A DNA stretch of 64,000 nt from Anaerolineaceae bacterium UBA6073 (GCA_002436085.1 DIXT01000019.1:43441-107440); one strand, 5' to 3'. Positions 30,927 through 40,236 are shown, counted from the stretch's first letter. The notes: generated by a model not told the origin, from the letters alone. Translations and numbers: made by a program.

Positions 30927-33315
30927 AATGGCTTTCGAAAAAGGCAACCGAAACGCCGTCTCCGCCTTCTTTTTCCCCGCCCTGTTCCCAACGCTTGACC
31001 AGATGTGAATGCTCCAGAACGTCCCGCACTGCCTGCCTTAACGCTCCGGTGCCCTTGCCGTGGATGATGCGTCCGAAGAGCAAGCCGGAGAGATAGCCCT
31101 GTTCCAGATACGCATCAAGTTTATCCAGCGCGTCTTCCACCCGCATTCCGCGCAAATCCAGTTCCATCCCGGGGGAGGCCACGCTGGGCAGCTGCGTTTT
31201 GCCTGCTGTGGGCTTGGGGGCTTCCACAGTCGCATTAAAATCCGGAGCGGCTTTGCGCTCCACTTCCTGCGGCTTCAGGCGCATACGCAGCATGCCCACC
31301 TGAACTTCGATTTCGTCATCGTTCGCGGAGGTCACCACGCCTTCTGTCTTGAGTCTGCGCACCATCACACGCTCCCCGGGCTTAAGCGGTCCGCGTTCAG
31401 GTTTCTGCCTAGGGGCGTGCTTCTTATGGGCGGCTTTCTCCTGCCGTTCTTCCACCTGGTCCAGCTTCTGTAGAATTGGTTCCAGGTCTGCCACCGGCTC
31501 GTTCTTTCTCAGCATTCCACGGCGCAGGTCGCCCAGTTCCGCGCGCAAAGCTTCCAGTTCTTCCTCTGCTTTTTGGCTGGCTTTTTCAAGGATGCCAGCC
31601 TTTTCTTCCTCAAGCCGGTTCAGACGCGCGTTTAATTTCGCGCGCTGTTCTTCCAACTCCCGGCGCAATTTTTCCGATTCTTCGTAATTGGCGCGGGTCA
31701 GGTCGCGCTGGCGGTGGATCTCATCCAGTAAGTCTTCCGCGCGCAAATCGGTCGGGTTAAGTTCCGTGCGGGCATCGTCTACAATTTCCTTGGCGAGCCC
31801 CAGCCTTTCGGCGATTGCCAGCGCGTTAGAGCGCCCCGGCAGGCCAAGAATCAGATGATAGGTGGGTTTGAGCGTGTCCAGGTCGAATTCGAGGCTGGCG
31901 TTGATAACGCCTTTGGTGGCATGCGCGAAAGTTTTCAGCTCCGGGTAATGGGTGGCGACGATATTGGTAATCCGGCGCTCCAGCAGGTAGGTCAGCACCG
32001 CCCGAGCCAGCGCAGAGCCTTCCTGGGGGTCGGTGCCCGCGCCGAGCTCGTCCAGCAGCACCAGCGAGCGGTAATCCGCGCGCTTGAGGATGCGCACAAG
32101 CTGGCTGATGTGCCCGGAGAACGTGGAGAGCGACTGCTCGATGGACTGTTCATCGCCGATATCGGCGAAAACGTCGCGGAACAGGCTCAGGCGCGAGCCG
32201 GACTGCGCCGGAATTTGCATGCCGGATTGCGCCATCAGCACCAATAAGCCGACGGTTTTGAGCGAGACGGTTTTCCCGCCGGTGTTGGGTCCAGTAAGCA
32301 CCACCGAGAAAGTTTGTTCGTCCAGAACCACGTCAATCGGGACGACTTTGTCCGGGTCGAGCAGCGGGTGCCGCGCGCGGCGCAGCATAATGACGCTGCC
32401 CGGGTGAAATTCGGGCGTTTTCTCTGCGAATGGCACCAATTCCGGCTCCACGGCGCGCAGTTCTTCGGCGTAACGCGCTTTCATCAGCGCCAGGTCCAGC
32501 GCCGCCATGGCTTCCACGCTCAGCTTCAGGCTTTCGGCTTGCTCGGCAATGCGCATACTCAGCCCGTGCAGCACGCGCAGGACTTCGTCGCGCTCCTGCA
32601 GTTCCAGCTCGCGCACCTTGTTGTTCCACTCCACCACAGCGATTGGCTCGATAAAGAGCGTCGCGCCAGAAGCGGACTGGTCGTGCACGATGGCTTTGAT
32701 GCGCCCCTTAAACTCCGCGCGCAGCGGCAGCACATAGCGGCCCCCGCGCTGGGTGATGATAGGTTCCTGCAGCATGCGGGCGCTGTTCGCGTCGTTGATA
32801 TAGCGGGAGAGCCTTTCCATCAGGCGCGCGTGGCTGACCTTCATTTCCGAGCGGATGCGCCCCAGGGCTTCGGAGGCGCTGTCCAGCACCTCGCCGCGAT
32901 CGGAGATGGTGCGGGTGATCAGGTCTACCAAACCCAAACCGTCCGTCAGACCTTCCGCCAGCTCCGCCATGCGCGGCGCGTCTGCGCGGTGGTCTTCCAG
33001 GACCCGGCGGGCGGTGCGTGAGATGATCAGCGTGGCGCGGATGGCCAGCAGGTCGATCGCTTCCAGGGTCACGCTGCGCAGGGTCAGGTCCACCAGCGGG
33101 CGCATGTCCACCGCGCCGCTGAAGTTCAGTTCGTTGTTGACTGAGAGCAGGAAGCGCGCTTCGCGGGTGAGCAGCTGCATTGCCTGGGCTTTTTCCAGGC
33201 TGCTGGTGGGGCGCAGGGCGTCCGCCAGAGCTTCAGAGGCGCTGAAAGAGGCGAACGCTTTGAGTTTTGCCAGGATTTTCGGGTATTCGAGCAGGATGAG
33301 GGACTTCGGGTTCAT
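30925..33315 (-). CDS. mutS2: MutS2 family ATPase/endonuclease
   Basis: A 796-residue protein. Walker A GPNTGGKT lies near residue 338, followed by the MutS-type ABC ATPase with LLDELGAGTDP. A long coiled-coil stretch follows (about 520-640), and a C-terminal Smr domain with LDLRGMRVEDA and RIIHGKGTGALR (about 715-796), where the histidine of HGKGTG is the nuclease signature. MutS2 proteins act on branched DNA and on collided ribosomes rather than on mismatch repair. There is no MutL nearby. Start ATG at 33315; the gene stands alone. Confidence 0.95.
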   Translation of the reverse strand: MNPKSLILLEYPKILAKLKAFASFSASEALADALRPTSSLEKAQAMQLLTREARFLLSVNNELNFSGAVDMRPLVDLTLRSVTLEAIDLLAIRATLIISRTARRVLEDHRADAPRMAELAEGLTDGLGLVDLITRTISDRGEVLDSASEALGRIRSEMKVSHARLMERLSRYINDANSARMLQEPIITQRGGRYVLPLRAEFKGRIKAIVHDQSASGATLFIEPIAVVEWNNKVRELELQERDEVLRVLHGLSMRIAEQAESLKLSVEAMAALDLALMKARYAEELRAVEPELVPFAEKTPEFHPGSVIMLRRARHPLLDPDKVVPIDVVLDEQTFSVVLTGPNTGGKTVSLKTVGLLVLMAQSGMQIPAQSGSRLSLFRDVFADIGDEQSIEQSLSTFSGHISQLVRILKRADYRSLVLLDELGAGTDPQEGSALARAVLTYLLERRITNIVATHYPELKTFAHATKGVINASLEFDLDTLKPTYHLILGLPGRSNALAIAERLGLAKEIVDDARTELNPTDLRAEDLLDEIHRQRDLTRANYEESEKLRRELEEQRAKLNARLNRLEEEKAGILEKASQKAEEELEALRAELGDLRRGMLRKNEPVADLEPILQKLDQVEERQEKAAHKKHAPRQKPERGPLKPGERVMVRRLKTEGVVTSANDDEIEVQVGMLRMRLKPQEVERKAAPDFNATVEAPKPTAGKTQLPSVASPGMELDLRGMRVEDALDKLDAYLEQGYLSGLLFGRIIHGKGTGALRQAVRDVLEHSHLVKRWEQGGEKEGGDGVSVAFFESH

Positions 33316-34241
33316 GACCAGAAAAGTGTATCATGATTGCCTTTTTCCGAGGCGGCAGGAGAGGATACTTCAAGCTGCCTCCGAGGGGCTGCTTGAGGGT
33401 GGTGGATGCTAAGCTGGCGAGCGCAGCGAGACAGATGCGGGTCTTTTATCAAGCGCATCTGTCCTGTTGGCACTCTCTCCTCTGGAGGCGATGATTAAAA
33501 GACCCTCATCCGGTCACGTACTGTAAAAGAAGCTTCTCTTGGGACTGCTTGCGTGCCGAAGGCAAAGCTGGCGAGCGCAGCGAGACTGATGAGGGTATTG
33601 CGTGACCCTCATCCGCCCTGCGGGCACCTTCTCCCGGGGGAAGGTCACAAACGATGATTCGCCCCGCTGGCACCTTCCCCACGGAGAAGGTAGAAAGACG
33701 CTGATTCGCCCTGCGGGCACCTTCTCCCACGGAGAAGGTAGAAAGACGCTGATCCGCCCTGCGGGCACCTTCCCCCAAGGGAAGGTAGAAAGACCCTCAT
33801 CCGCCCTGCGGGCACCTTCCCCCAGGGGAAGGTACAAAGACCCTCATCCGCCCTGCGGGCACCTTCTCCTCGGGACGCGATAATAGAAGACCCTCATCCG
33901 CGCCCAGTCTGGTGGCCGGCAAGAATAATGTCGCCCGTCATCAACTCCGCTGAGTACATTTCCCCATGAAAAAGATTCGGGAATTGAATTTTCCCCTTGA
34001 ATATCTTATAGTATAAACATCCGGGCACTGTGTCTGGAAAAAGATCCACTCCCGCGCTTTCGTCCACACTACTCATATGTTACGTATTTTCAGGTGCGGT
34101 ATTTGCCAGGTCTGATTATTTCTGCGCCCAGCAATCAAGTTGGAAACTGCTTGGTTTTAAACACCATTGATAAACCAGCGTGGAAGCAACGCCGTCTACA
34201 CTTTAGCTATCCAATATAGCAAAGGATAGGATAACCAAACT
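33316..34241. repeat. Long intergenic region with a 47-base tandem repeat array
   Basis: From 33614 to about 33900 there are six to seven units starting CGCCCTGCGGGCACCTTC or a variant, at 33614, 33660, 33707, 33755, 33802, 33849 and 33899 (period 46-50). Each has a hairpin of the CCTTC-GAAGG type. AAGCTGGCGAGCGCAGCGAG occurs at 33411 and again at 33565. Related sequence at 3185-3360 is inverted with respect to this one for part of its length. From 33900 to 34240 the DNA is AT-richer; a 60-codon minus-strand frame at 33894-34076 is not convincing. Confidence 0.85.
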
Positions 34242-34609
34242 ATGAAACAAACCATTCTTACATTTTCAGCAGCGCCTGCGCAAGTACAACGGCCGCTACG
34301 ACGGCTAGCGCGCAAACAAAGACGCAAGCGCAGGTAAGCTCGCTTCAGGCAACCCTTGCAGCATCTGCAACGGCGGCAACAAGCAGTTCGGCTGCCGCGG
34401 CTGAAGACCTGCCCTATATCTTTGAGCGCTTTTATCAGACGGATAAAGCCCGCTCGGCGAACCGCGGAAAAATGGGACTGGGGCTGGCAATTTGTAAAGC
34501 GCTCACGGCGGCGCAAGGCGCAGAGATTGAAGCGCGCTCGACCGGCAAAGACCAGGGCACCACGATTGTGGTTAGCATAGCCTGCGGCGGCTGCGCGGAA
34601 AGCTGAACC
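34242..34609 (+). pseudogene. Chimeric remnant: lipoprotein start joined to a histidine-kinase end
   Basis: After ATG 34242 (MKQTILTFS) a one-base frame change leads into SACASTTAATTASAQTKTQ, which reads like the lipobox and linker of a lipoprotein with part of its signal peptide deleted. The same frame then runs into DLPYIFERFYQTDKARS and GLGLAICKALTAAQGA (34406-34540), the G-box end of a sensor histidine-kinase ATPase domain, and ends at TGA 34607-34609. The rest of both genes is missing. It looks like a scar of a large deletion. Confidence 0.7.
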
Positions 34610-34630
34610 GCCGCCCTGTGCAAGTTCCGG

Positions 34631-34636
34631 TACAAT
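34631..34636 (+). promoter_or_regulatory. TACAAT -10 element for a leaderless hutI transcript
   Basis: TACAAT starts exactly 12 bases before the ATG at 34643, the same geometry as at 28811 and 38672. No Shine-Dalgarno sequence is present. Confidence 0.55.
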
Positions 34637-34642
34637 AACAGC

Positions 34643-35905
34643 ATGCTGCTCATCCATAACACATCCTTCGTATACCAACTCACGCCGACTGCCCAGCGCG
34701 GCAGCGCGCTCGGGGCGCTTAATCCAGTGCCCGACGGGGCAGTCCTGCTGGACGGCGGCCTCATCCTGGCAGTCGGCGCGCCGGCGGAACTGCTGCTCCA
34801 GCATCCGGAAGCGGACTTGCTGGATGCCGGCGGTAATGCCGTTTTGCCCGGCTTTGTGGACCCGCACACCCATCTGGTCTGGGCGGGAGACCGCGCCAAC
34901 GAGTTTGAAATGCGCCTGCAGGGCATGAGCTACATGGAAATCATGGCTGCCGGCGGGGGCATCGCGGCGACGCTGAAAGCCACCCGGGCTGCCAGCCTGG
35001 AACAACTGCTGGAGGAGACCCGCCCGCGCGCGCGCGCCGCGTTTCAGCACGGCACCACCACGCTGGAAGCCAAGACCGGCTACGGGCTGGACCTGGAAAC
35101 CGAGGTTAAGCAGATGGACGTCTTGCTGCGGCTGGACGAGGAAGGACCGCTGCAAATTATCCCGACCTATTTGGGCGCGCACGCGGTGCCGCCCGAATTC
35201 AGCGGGGATACGGCCGGGTATGTGCGTTTCCTGACCCTTCAAGCCCTTCCGGAATTGAAAAACTGGTGGCAAGCCCGGGCGTTGGAGCGGCCGCTGCCCT
35301 TTGTGGATGTGTTCTGCGAAGAGGGTGTGTTCGACCTGGGGCAGACCCGCGAGATTTTGAGCGCGGCAGCCGAACTCGGCTTCCCGCTCAAGCTGCATGC
35401 CGATGAGTTTGCGAACCTGGGCGGCGCCAGTCTGGCGGTTGAGCTGGGCGCGCTCTCAGCGGACCACCTGGTGAAAACCTCCGCGGAAGATATCCGCAGG
35501 CTGGGCGGCTCGCAGACCGTTGCGGTCTCGCTGCCGGGCACGCCGTTTGGGCTGGCGCAAAGCGCGTACACCCCCGCCCGCGAGATTATCGCGGAAGACG
35601 GGATTTTGGCGCTGGCTACCGACCTGAACCCGGGCACGAGCTGGAATGAATCCATGCAATTCATCCAGGCGCTGGCCTGCCGCTACCTGCGGCTGACCCC
35701 CGCGGAAGCGCTGGCTGCTGCGACCATCAACGCTGCTGCCGCGCTGGGGCTGGCTGACCGGGTTGGTTCGCTCAGCCCAGGCAAACAAGCTGACCTGCTG
35801 ATCCTTAACGTCCCGGATTACCGTTCACTCAGTTACCGTTACGGCACAAATCTTGTATCTACTGTCATCAAGAAAGGCGTCGTATATCGGCTGAGCGACT
35901 TATGA
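34643..35905 (+). CDS. hutI: Imidazolonepropionase
   Basis: A 420-residue amidohydrolase. DPHTHLVWAGDRANEFEMR carries the metal-binding HxH and the HutI-specific continuation, followed by YMEIMAAGGGI, KLHADEF and TDLNPGTSWNESM, all characteristic of imidazolonepropionase, the third step of histidine breakdown to glutamate. No hutH, hutU or other hut gene is in the window. It overlaps the next small gene by four bases. Confidence 0.9.
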   Translation: MLLIHNTSFVYQLTPTAQRGSALGALNPVPDGAVLLDGGLILAVGAPAELLLQHPEADLLDAGGNAVLPGFVDPHTHLVWAGDRANEFEMRLQGMSYMEIMAAGGGIAATLKATRAASLEQLLEETRPRARAAFQHGTTTLEAKTGYGLDLETEVKQMDVLLRLDEEGPLQIIPTYLGAHAVPPEFSGDTAGYVRFLTLQALPELKNWWQARALERPLPFVDVFCEEGVFDLGQTREILSAAAELGFPLKLHADEFANLGGASLAVELGALSADHLVKTSAEDIRRLGGSQTVAVSLPGTPFGLAQSAYTPAREIIAEDGILALATDLNPGTSWNESMQFIQALACRYLRLTPAEALAAATINAAAALGLADRVGSLSPGKQADLLILNVPDYRSLSYRYGTNLVSTVIKKGVVYRLSDL

Positions 35906-36102
35906 GCATTTTTGCCAATTGGGAATTTATCCGCCAAGCGAATAACCTGGTGATCTTGGTGCTAGGGCTGGTTGCCATTGTGATCGTACTGCGCGGGGTC
36001 TTCAAGGTTGCTTGGCGCGTGATCAAGGTGATCCTGATTTTGGCTAGTGTGCTGCTTTTCTTCGGCTGGCTGCTGGGTTACATCCATATCACTTTCGGCT
36101 GA
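35902..36102 (+). CDS. Small two-segment membrane protein
   Basis: A 66-residue protein with two hydrophobic segments (LVILVLGLVAIVIVLRGVF and VILILASVLLFFGWLLGYI) and a short basic loop between them. Function unknown. The ATGA overlap with hutI suggests coupled translation. A terminator follows 27 bases later. Confidence 0.6.
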   Translation: MSIFANWEFIRQANNLVILVLGLVAIVIVLRGVFKVAWRVIKVILILASVLLFFGWLLGYIHITFG

Positions 36103-36128
36103 GGTGGATAATCTAAAAAACGACGAAA

Positions 36129-36152
36129 AAGGCGCGGCAAGCACCGCGCCTT
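36129..36152. terminator. Hairpin terminator after hutI and the small membrane gene
   Basis: AAGGCGCGG at 36129-36137 pairs with CCGCGCCTT at 36144-36152 with a six-base loop. The T-tract downstream is interrupted. The convergent lipoprotein-like gene at 36186 may use it too. Confidence 0.6.
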
Positions 36153-36185
36153 AGCTTGAGTTTCTCTTTTGGGGTGAACTGAGTT

Positions 36186-36722
36186 TTACTTTACTGGAAC
36201 AACAAACTCAAAACGGTAATTGGTCAACAAGGGATTGCGCGGAGCTTTGACGTTGGATTCATCAAAAGCCGGCGCACAAGGACCAATCGTCCAATCTATC
36301 GTGAGGTTGAGTTCGGAGGTGATGTTGCCCTTCAGGCTGTAAGTATAGACAACTTGAGTGGGATCACCTGGTTTCACTTCATAAGATTGGAACATTACGG
36401 AAACTGGTTCTTCGGCAACAATATAGAGGTTGCAGACTAATTTTTCAAAGCCAGTAACTCGGTAGTTGGAAATCTTTTCTTCATAATCGACGCCGCTCAT
36501 CGTCAACGTGAGCGTGAGTGTATCCTGGCTGGCTTGAGCAGAGCTAATGCCCAGCTGGATCTTCTCTCCAGCCGGTGTAAAGTTTTGCACCGTCACTGTC
36601 GCAGGATAATTTTTAGGAGTTGGAGATTGGGCGGCAACATCTTGCGTGCGGGTGAGTACAAAAGCTCCGCCAGCAAGCAGCATAAGGCTAGCCGCAAGGA
36701 TTACCCAATATTTTGTCTTCAT
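36186..36722 (-). CDS. Secreted protein of unknown function
   Basis: A 178-residue protein with a signal peptide or N-terminal anchor (VILAASLMLLAGGAFVL) followed by a Ser/Pro/Thr linker and a mostly beta domain. Two cysteines (in KLVCNLYI and GPCAPAF) could form a disulfide. No family was recognised. It is read toward hutI and has no partner gene. The ATG at 36722 lies next to an AT-rich region with a purine-rich run upstream (AGAAAAAATG-like context). Confidence 0.6.
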   Translation of the reverse strand: MKTKYWVILAASLMLLAGGAFVLTRTQDVAAQSPTPKNYPATVTVQNFTPAGEKIQLGISSAQASQDTLTLTLTMSGVDYEEKISNYRVTGFEKLVCNLYIVAEEPVSVMFQSYEVKPGDPTQVVYTYSLKGNITSELNLTIDWTIGPCAPAFDESNVKAPRNPLLTNYRFEFVVPVK

Positions 36723-36908
36723 TTTTTCTTTTAATTTCTAACCACTTGACAACTTAACCATGGGCGGAACCCTCAGGCACTGACAACTATGAGCATAAGC
36801 CCTGCGCGCTGGCCTATCAAGACGAATTCTGAAGGGTGTTGAAAAACATAAACTCGTCCGTTTACATCAAAGATTACATCAAAGCCCTTCGAACTCAATA
36901 ATTTTAAT

Positions 36909-36914
36909 TATAAT
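36909..36914 (+). promoter_or_regulatory. TATAAT -10 element for a leaderless serine hydrolase transcript
   Basis: TATAAT starts 13 bases before the ATG at 36922 in AT-rich DNA. There is no Shine-Dalgarno sequence. Confidence 0.55.
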
Positions 36915-36921
36915 CATTGTT

Positions 36922-38022
36922 ATGAAATCGAAACCTTTACTTCTTACAAGTTTAATAGTCCTGCTCTTCGCGGCAGCATGCCAGCGTAACGCCCCGGCTC
37001 CCACAGAGAGCATCTTTACCACAACGGGATCACCGGAGCCTGCCATGGGTATCTATGACTGGTCCGCCCTCGATAAGCAGCTCGAAAGCTTCGTGCCTAC
37101 CACCGTGCCCGGCCTAACATTTTTGCTGGCCAAAGATGGGCAAGTTCTCTATGAAAAAGCGCTTGGAAACCAAACATTGGATAGCGTCTTGCCCATCGCC
37201 TCAGCAACCAAGATGCCGTCATCGCTCGTCATCCTGACCTTGGTGCAAGACGGGCTGATTGGCCTGGATGAACCCATCGGCACCTATTTACAAGGGCATA
37301 TTGACGTGCCGGCGGATAAAGCAGCCATTACCACCCGTATGCTGCTCAACCATACCTCCGGACTGAACAATAAACCTGCCTGTGAGTTCCGTCCGAAATC
37401 GATGCTGCAAACGTGTGCTCAAGAAATCCTGAATGACCCACTCCAATTTGCGCCGGGGACGGAGTTCGCTTATGGCGGCGGAGGCTTTCAGGTGGCTGGC
37501 TACCTGGCTGAAGTGGTCAGCGGCATGTCCTGGAATGACCTGTTCCAGGAACGCCTATCAAAACCGCTTGGGCTGACCCAATTCTCTTACACCAGGGGAC
37601 CTTTAAGTAGTGAAACGAATCCGCGCCTCGCCAGTGGAGCATCTTCCAATGTGACTGATTACAATAAAATCTTGCAGATGATTTTAAGCAATCGGAATGA
37701 CGGCTCCGGGCCTTCGATTCTCATCCCCGAAACAATAACGATGTTGACTACCAGCCAAATTTCGGGCTTGTCTGTTTTGGAAACCCCAGCCGACACTCAC
37801 CTTTACCCTGGTTACAGTTTTGGGTTTTGGATCTCGGATCCATCGCTCTACCCTGGCAGTAATGGACCTGAGGTGAGTGATGAAGGGGCCTTAGGTTGCA
37901 CGCCTTGGATTGATTTTGATTTGGGCTATTCTGCCGTCCTGCTGATTAAAGCAGATGGAGAAACAGGAAGAGAGATTTGGAACGCCATTCGGCCGTTGAT
38001 TATCGACCAGCTTTCCCATTGA
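36922..38022 (+). CDS. Serine hydrolase of the beta-lactamase class C family, lipoprotein
   Basis: A 366-residue protein. The signal LITSLIVLLFAAACQ type start (lipobox FAAAC near residues 16-20) predicts a lipoprotein. The SxxK motif is SATK in PIASATKMPSSL (near residue 94), and a YxG-type second motif lies in FAYGGGGFQVAG. These are features of the class C beta-lactamase/DD-peptidase/esterase group (PF00144). Activity on beta-lactams cannot be assumed; most environmental members are esterases or peptidases. It is transcribed alone. Confidence 0.85.
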   Translation: MKSKPLLLTSLIVLLFAAACQRNAPAPTESIFTTTGSPEPAMGIYDWSALDKQLESFVPTTVPGLTFLLAKDGQVLYEKALGNQTLDSVLPIASATKMPSSLVILTLVQDGLIGLDEPIGTYLQGHIDVPADKAAITTRMLLNHTSGLNNKPACEFRPKSMLQTCAQEILNDPLQFAPGTEFAYGGGGFQVAGYLAEVVSGMSWNDLFQERLSKPLGLTQFSYTRGPLSSETNPRLASGASSNVTDYNKILQMILSNRNDGSGPSILIPETITMLTTSQISGLSVLETPADTHLYPGYSFGFWISDPSLYPGSNGPEVSDEGALGCTPWIDFDLGYSAVLLIKADGETGREIWNAIRPLIIDQLSH

Positions 38023-38683
38023 TCGCTCGCTTGGTTTGAAACCAACAAATTCGTTCAATTTGACCCCTAATGGTGAGGGTTTTGTATAAGGAGCAGAACC
38101 CTCACCGGGAGGTGTTTAACCGCCTTATTGTTCTCGCCGATCTCCAGAGTCCGTCGCCTGCCTATAGGGTGCCGAGCGAGGAAATGGACCACAGGTCTCC
38201 CTCGTTTCAATCGCGCATGGCCAGCGATTGTCACCCTAGCTTAGTCAGTTTCTTTGAGACCGATAAGTCATCTGTATGGGTTAAACCGCCAATAATTTTA
38301 AGGTTAATTAGAAATGCCTAATGCGGGTAATTTATAAGTTGTCATAATGGCGGATATAGTCGTCAATATGCTTCTTTTCTCACAACTTATCTAGCAACTA
38401 ATTCTTGTCAACAATTTTACAAGAGAGCGCTGAGAAACGCTCATCAATCGATTGCCTTCGGTTTATTCAAAATCAATCGGCTCGTATACCCTCACCCTGC
38501 CCTCTCCCAGCTTCGTGTCATGCCCGCTCCTGGCATCCATATGCTGGGAGAGGGAATTAAAGGGGTGGGGATGATGAACTTATTCCGTTCTCTTTGAATT
38601 ACGTTATTCAAATATTAATCATTTGGACATTTTCAACACCCTCTCTAACATATTTTTTGACTCCCAGGCTTTATAATTGCGCC
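38023..38683. repeat. AT-rich intergenic region with hairpins and an inverted repeat element
   Basis: GGTGAGGGTT at 38072-38081 pairs with AACCCTCACC at 38097-38106. CCCTCTCCCAGC at 38500-38511 and its exact complement at 38543-38554 bound a short element of a widespread intergenic type. No convincing gene was seen; a frame at 38070-38321 has no family pattern and begins within the hairpin. Confidence 0.7.
38672..38677 (+). promoter_or_regulatory. TATAAT -10 element for a leaderless HD-domain transcript
   Basis: TATAAT starts 12 bases before the ATG at 38684. TTGACT occurs at 38657-38662 but only nine bases upstream of it, too close for a normal -35. Confidence 0.55.
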
Positions 38684-39328
38684 ATGACCATTACCATCGC
38701 TCAAGCCCGCACCTGGTATCAATCCGCGGACCCTGTGCATGATTTTGAGCACGTCTTGCGTGTGTACCAGCTCTCGGAAAAAATCGCATTGGCAGAAGGC
38801 GCGGATCTTGAAATTGTGCATGCCGCTGCCCTGCTGCACGATTCGGTCGGCTCCGCCCCCGGCGGGGACGGGCAGGAACGCCTCGGGCACCACCTGACCT
38901 CTGCGCAGTTCGCCGGGGAAGTGCTTGCGGCCGACGGCTGGCAGACCGAACGCATCGAAGCCGTGCAGCACTGCATCCGCGCGCACCGCTTCCGCCACCA
39001 GGGCGAGCAACCGCAGACGCTGGAAGCCATGTGCCTCTACGACGCGGACAAACTGGACGTTTTGGGCGCGATTGGCGCGGCGCGCACGATTGCTTTTGCA
39101 GCATTGGCAGGCCAGCCTTCGTACTACGAGCCCTCGGAACGTTTTTTGCGCGAGGGCAAGCTAGAACCAGGCGAACCGCACAGCTCTTATCACGAATACC
39201 TGTTCAAACTGCGCAAAGTGAAAGACCAGCTTTTCACCCCGACCGGCAGGGCCATCGCCGAACACCGCCATAAGTTCCTGACGGAATTCTACGCGGAGCT
39301 GCAGGCTGAATGCCGCGGGGAACGTTAG
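38684..39328 (+). CDS. HD-domain phosphohydrolase
   Basis: A 214-residue metal-dependent phosphohydrolase. The metal ligands are seen in HDFEHVLRVYQL (His, near residues 20-25), AAALLHD (HD pair) and the later CLYDADKLD (Asp). This is the pattern of small YedJ/YpgQ-like HD proteins that cleave nucleotides. The ATG at 38684 is taken because the -10 element lies 12 bases before it. It is followed 15 bases later by an ADP-ribosylglycohydrolase. Confidence 0.85.
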   Translation: MTITIAQARTWYQSADPVHDFEHVLRVYQLSEKIALAEGADLEIVHAAALLHDSVGSAPGGDGQERLGHHLTSAQFAGEVLAADGWQTERIEAVQHCIRAHRFRHQGEQPQTLEAMCLYDADKLDVLGAIGAARTIAFAALAGQPSYYEPSERFLREGKLEPGEPHSSYHEYLFKLRKVKDQLFTPTGRAIAEHRHKFLTEFYAELQAECRGER

Positions 39329-39343
39329 CGAAAGGGGACCAGG

Positions 39344-40132
39344 ATGATTGGGGCAGTCATTGGCGATATTGTTGGTTCGGTTTTTGAGTTTGACAACCAA
39401 CGTTCGGTAGATTTTCCACTTTTTTCCAGCAGTTCCACTTTCACAGATGACAGCGTCCTGACCTTTGCCACTGCCGCGGTGCTGCTGGGCAAAAGGGATT
39501 ACGCCGCCGCGTACCAGGACTTTGCGCGCAGGTATCCGGATCGCGGTTACGGCGGAAACTTCTACCGCTGGATTTACACAGACGACCCCAAGCCTTACAA
39601 CAGCTTCGGGAACGGCTCGGCTATGCGCGTCAGCCCGGTGGGCTTTGCCTTTGAAAGCCTGGAAGAGACCCTGGCGGAAGCGCGGCGCAGCGCTGAGGTG
39701 ACCCACAACCACCCGGAGGGCATCAAAGGCGCCCAGGCGACCGCCCAGGTGATTTTTATGTCCCGCAAAGGCGCGACCAAAGCCGAAATCAAGCAGGAAA
39801 TCACCCGACGCTACGGCTATGACCTATCGCGCCCGCTGGACCTCATCCGCCAGGTGAATCGGTTCGACGCAACTTGCCCGGGCTCCCTCCCTGAGGCTCT
39901 TAGCGTGTTCCTGGAAGGCGAAGATTACGAGCACACCATCCGGCTGGCGGTTTCTATCGGCGGAGATACGGACACCATTGCCTGTATTGCCGGCGGCATG
40001 GCGCAGGCCTTTTACGGCAGCATCCCGGCAGGGATTGTGCGCGACGCCCGCGCGCGCATTTCGGCGGAATTTGTGGACATTCTTGACCGTTTTCAAACCC
40101 AATTTCCGGCCGCGTCCCCGCTGCTGACGTAA
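39344..40132 (+). CDS. ADP-ribosylglycohydrolase family protein
   Basis: A 262-residue protein beginning IGAVIGDIVGSVFEF, with the metal-binding acidic residues in FTDDSVLT (about 30-37) and in SIGGDTDTIACIAGGMAQAF (about 210-229). These are the DraG/ARH signatures. The family removes ADP-ribose from proteins or other targets with two Mg ions. It forms a pair with the HD protein, and both deal with nucleotide-type substrates. The ATG follows AGGGGACCAGG. Confidence 0.9.
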   Translation: MIGAVIGDIVGSVFEFDNQRSVDFPLFSSSSTFTDDSVLTFATAAVLLGKRDYAAAYQDFARRYPDRGYGGNFYRWIYTDDPKPYNSFGNGSAMRVSPVGFAFESLEETLAEARRSAEVTHNHPEGIKGAQATAQVIFMSRKGATKAEIKQEITRRYGYDLSRPLDLIRQVNRFDATCPGSLPEALSVFLEGEDYEHTIRLAVSIGGDTDTIACIAGGMAQAFYGSIPAGIVRDARARISAEFVDILDRFQTQFPAASPLLT

Positions 40133-40236
40133 AAAAAAGTGCATTTGCGATAGAATCACTCCGTTAGCTCCGGGATCTGATAAGCCTTGCCCGGGAGTTA
40201 CTTCCTTCGAAAAAAGGTTAATGAACAGGTGTTGTG

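Noticed and set aside
33614..33900. Possible CRISPR array
   Set aside because: The parts between repeats are nearly identical to each other, the period is not strict, and there are no cas genes.
33894..34076. 60-codon minus-strand frame next to the repeat array
   Set aside because: No Shine-Dalgarno sequence, no family pattern, and it ends inside a repeat.
34196..35398. 400-codon minus-strand frame opposite hutI
   Set aside because: Antisense to hutI and the chimeric pseudogene; no domain.
38070..38321. 83-codon frame in the AT-rich intergenic region
   Set aside because: It starts in a hairpin, has no family pattern and no ribosome site at a good distance.
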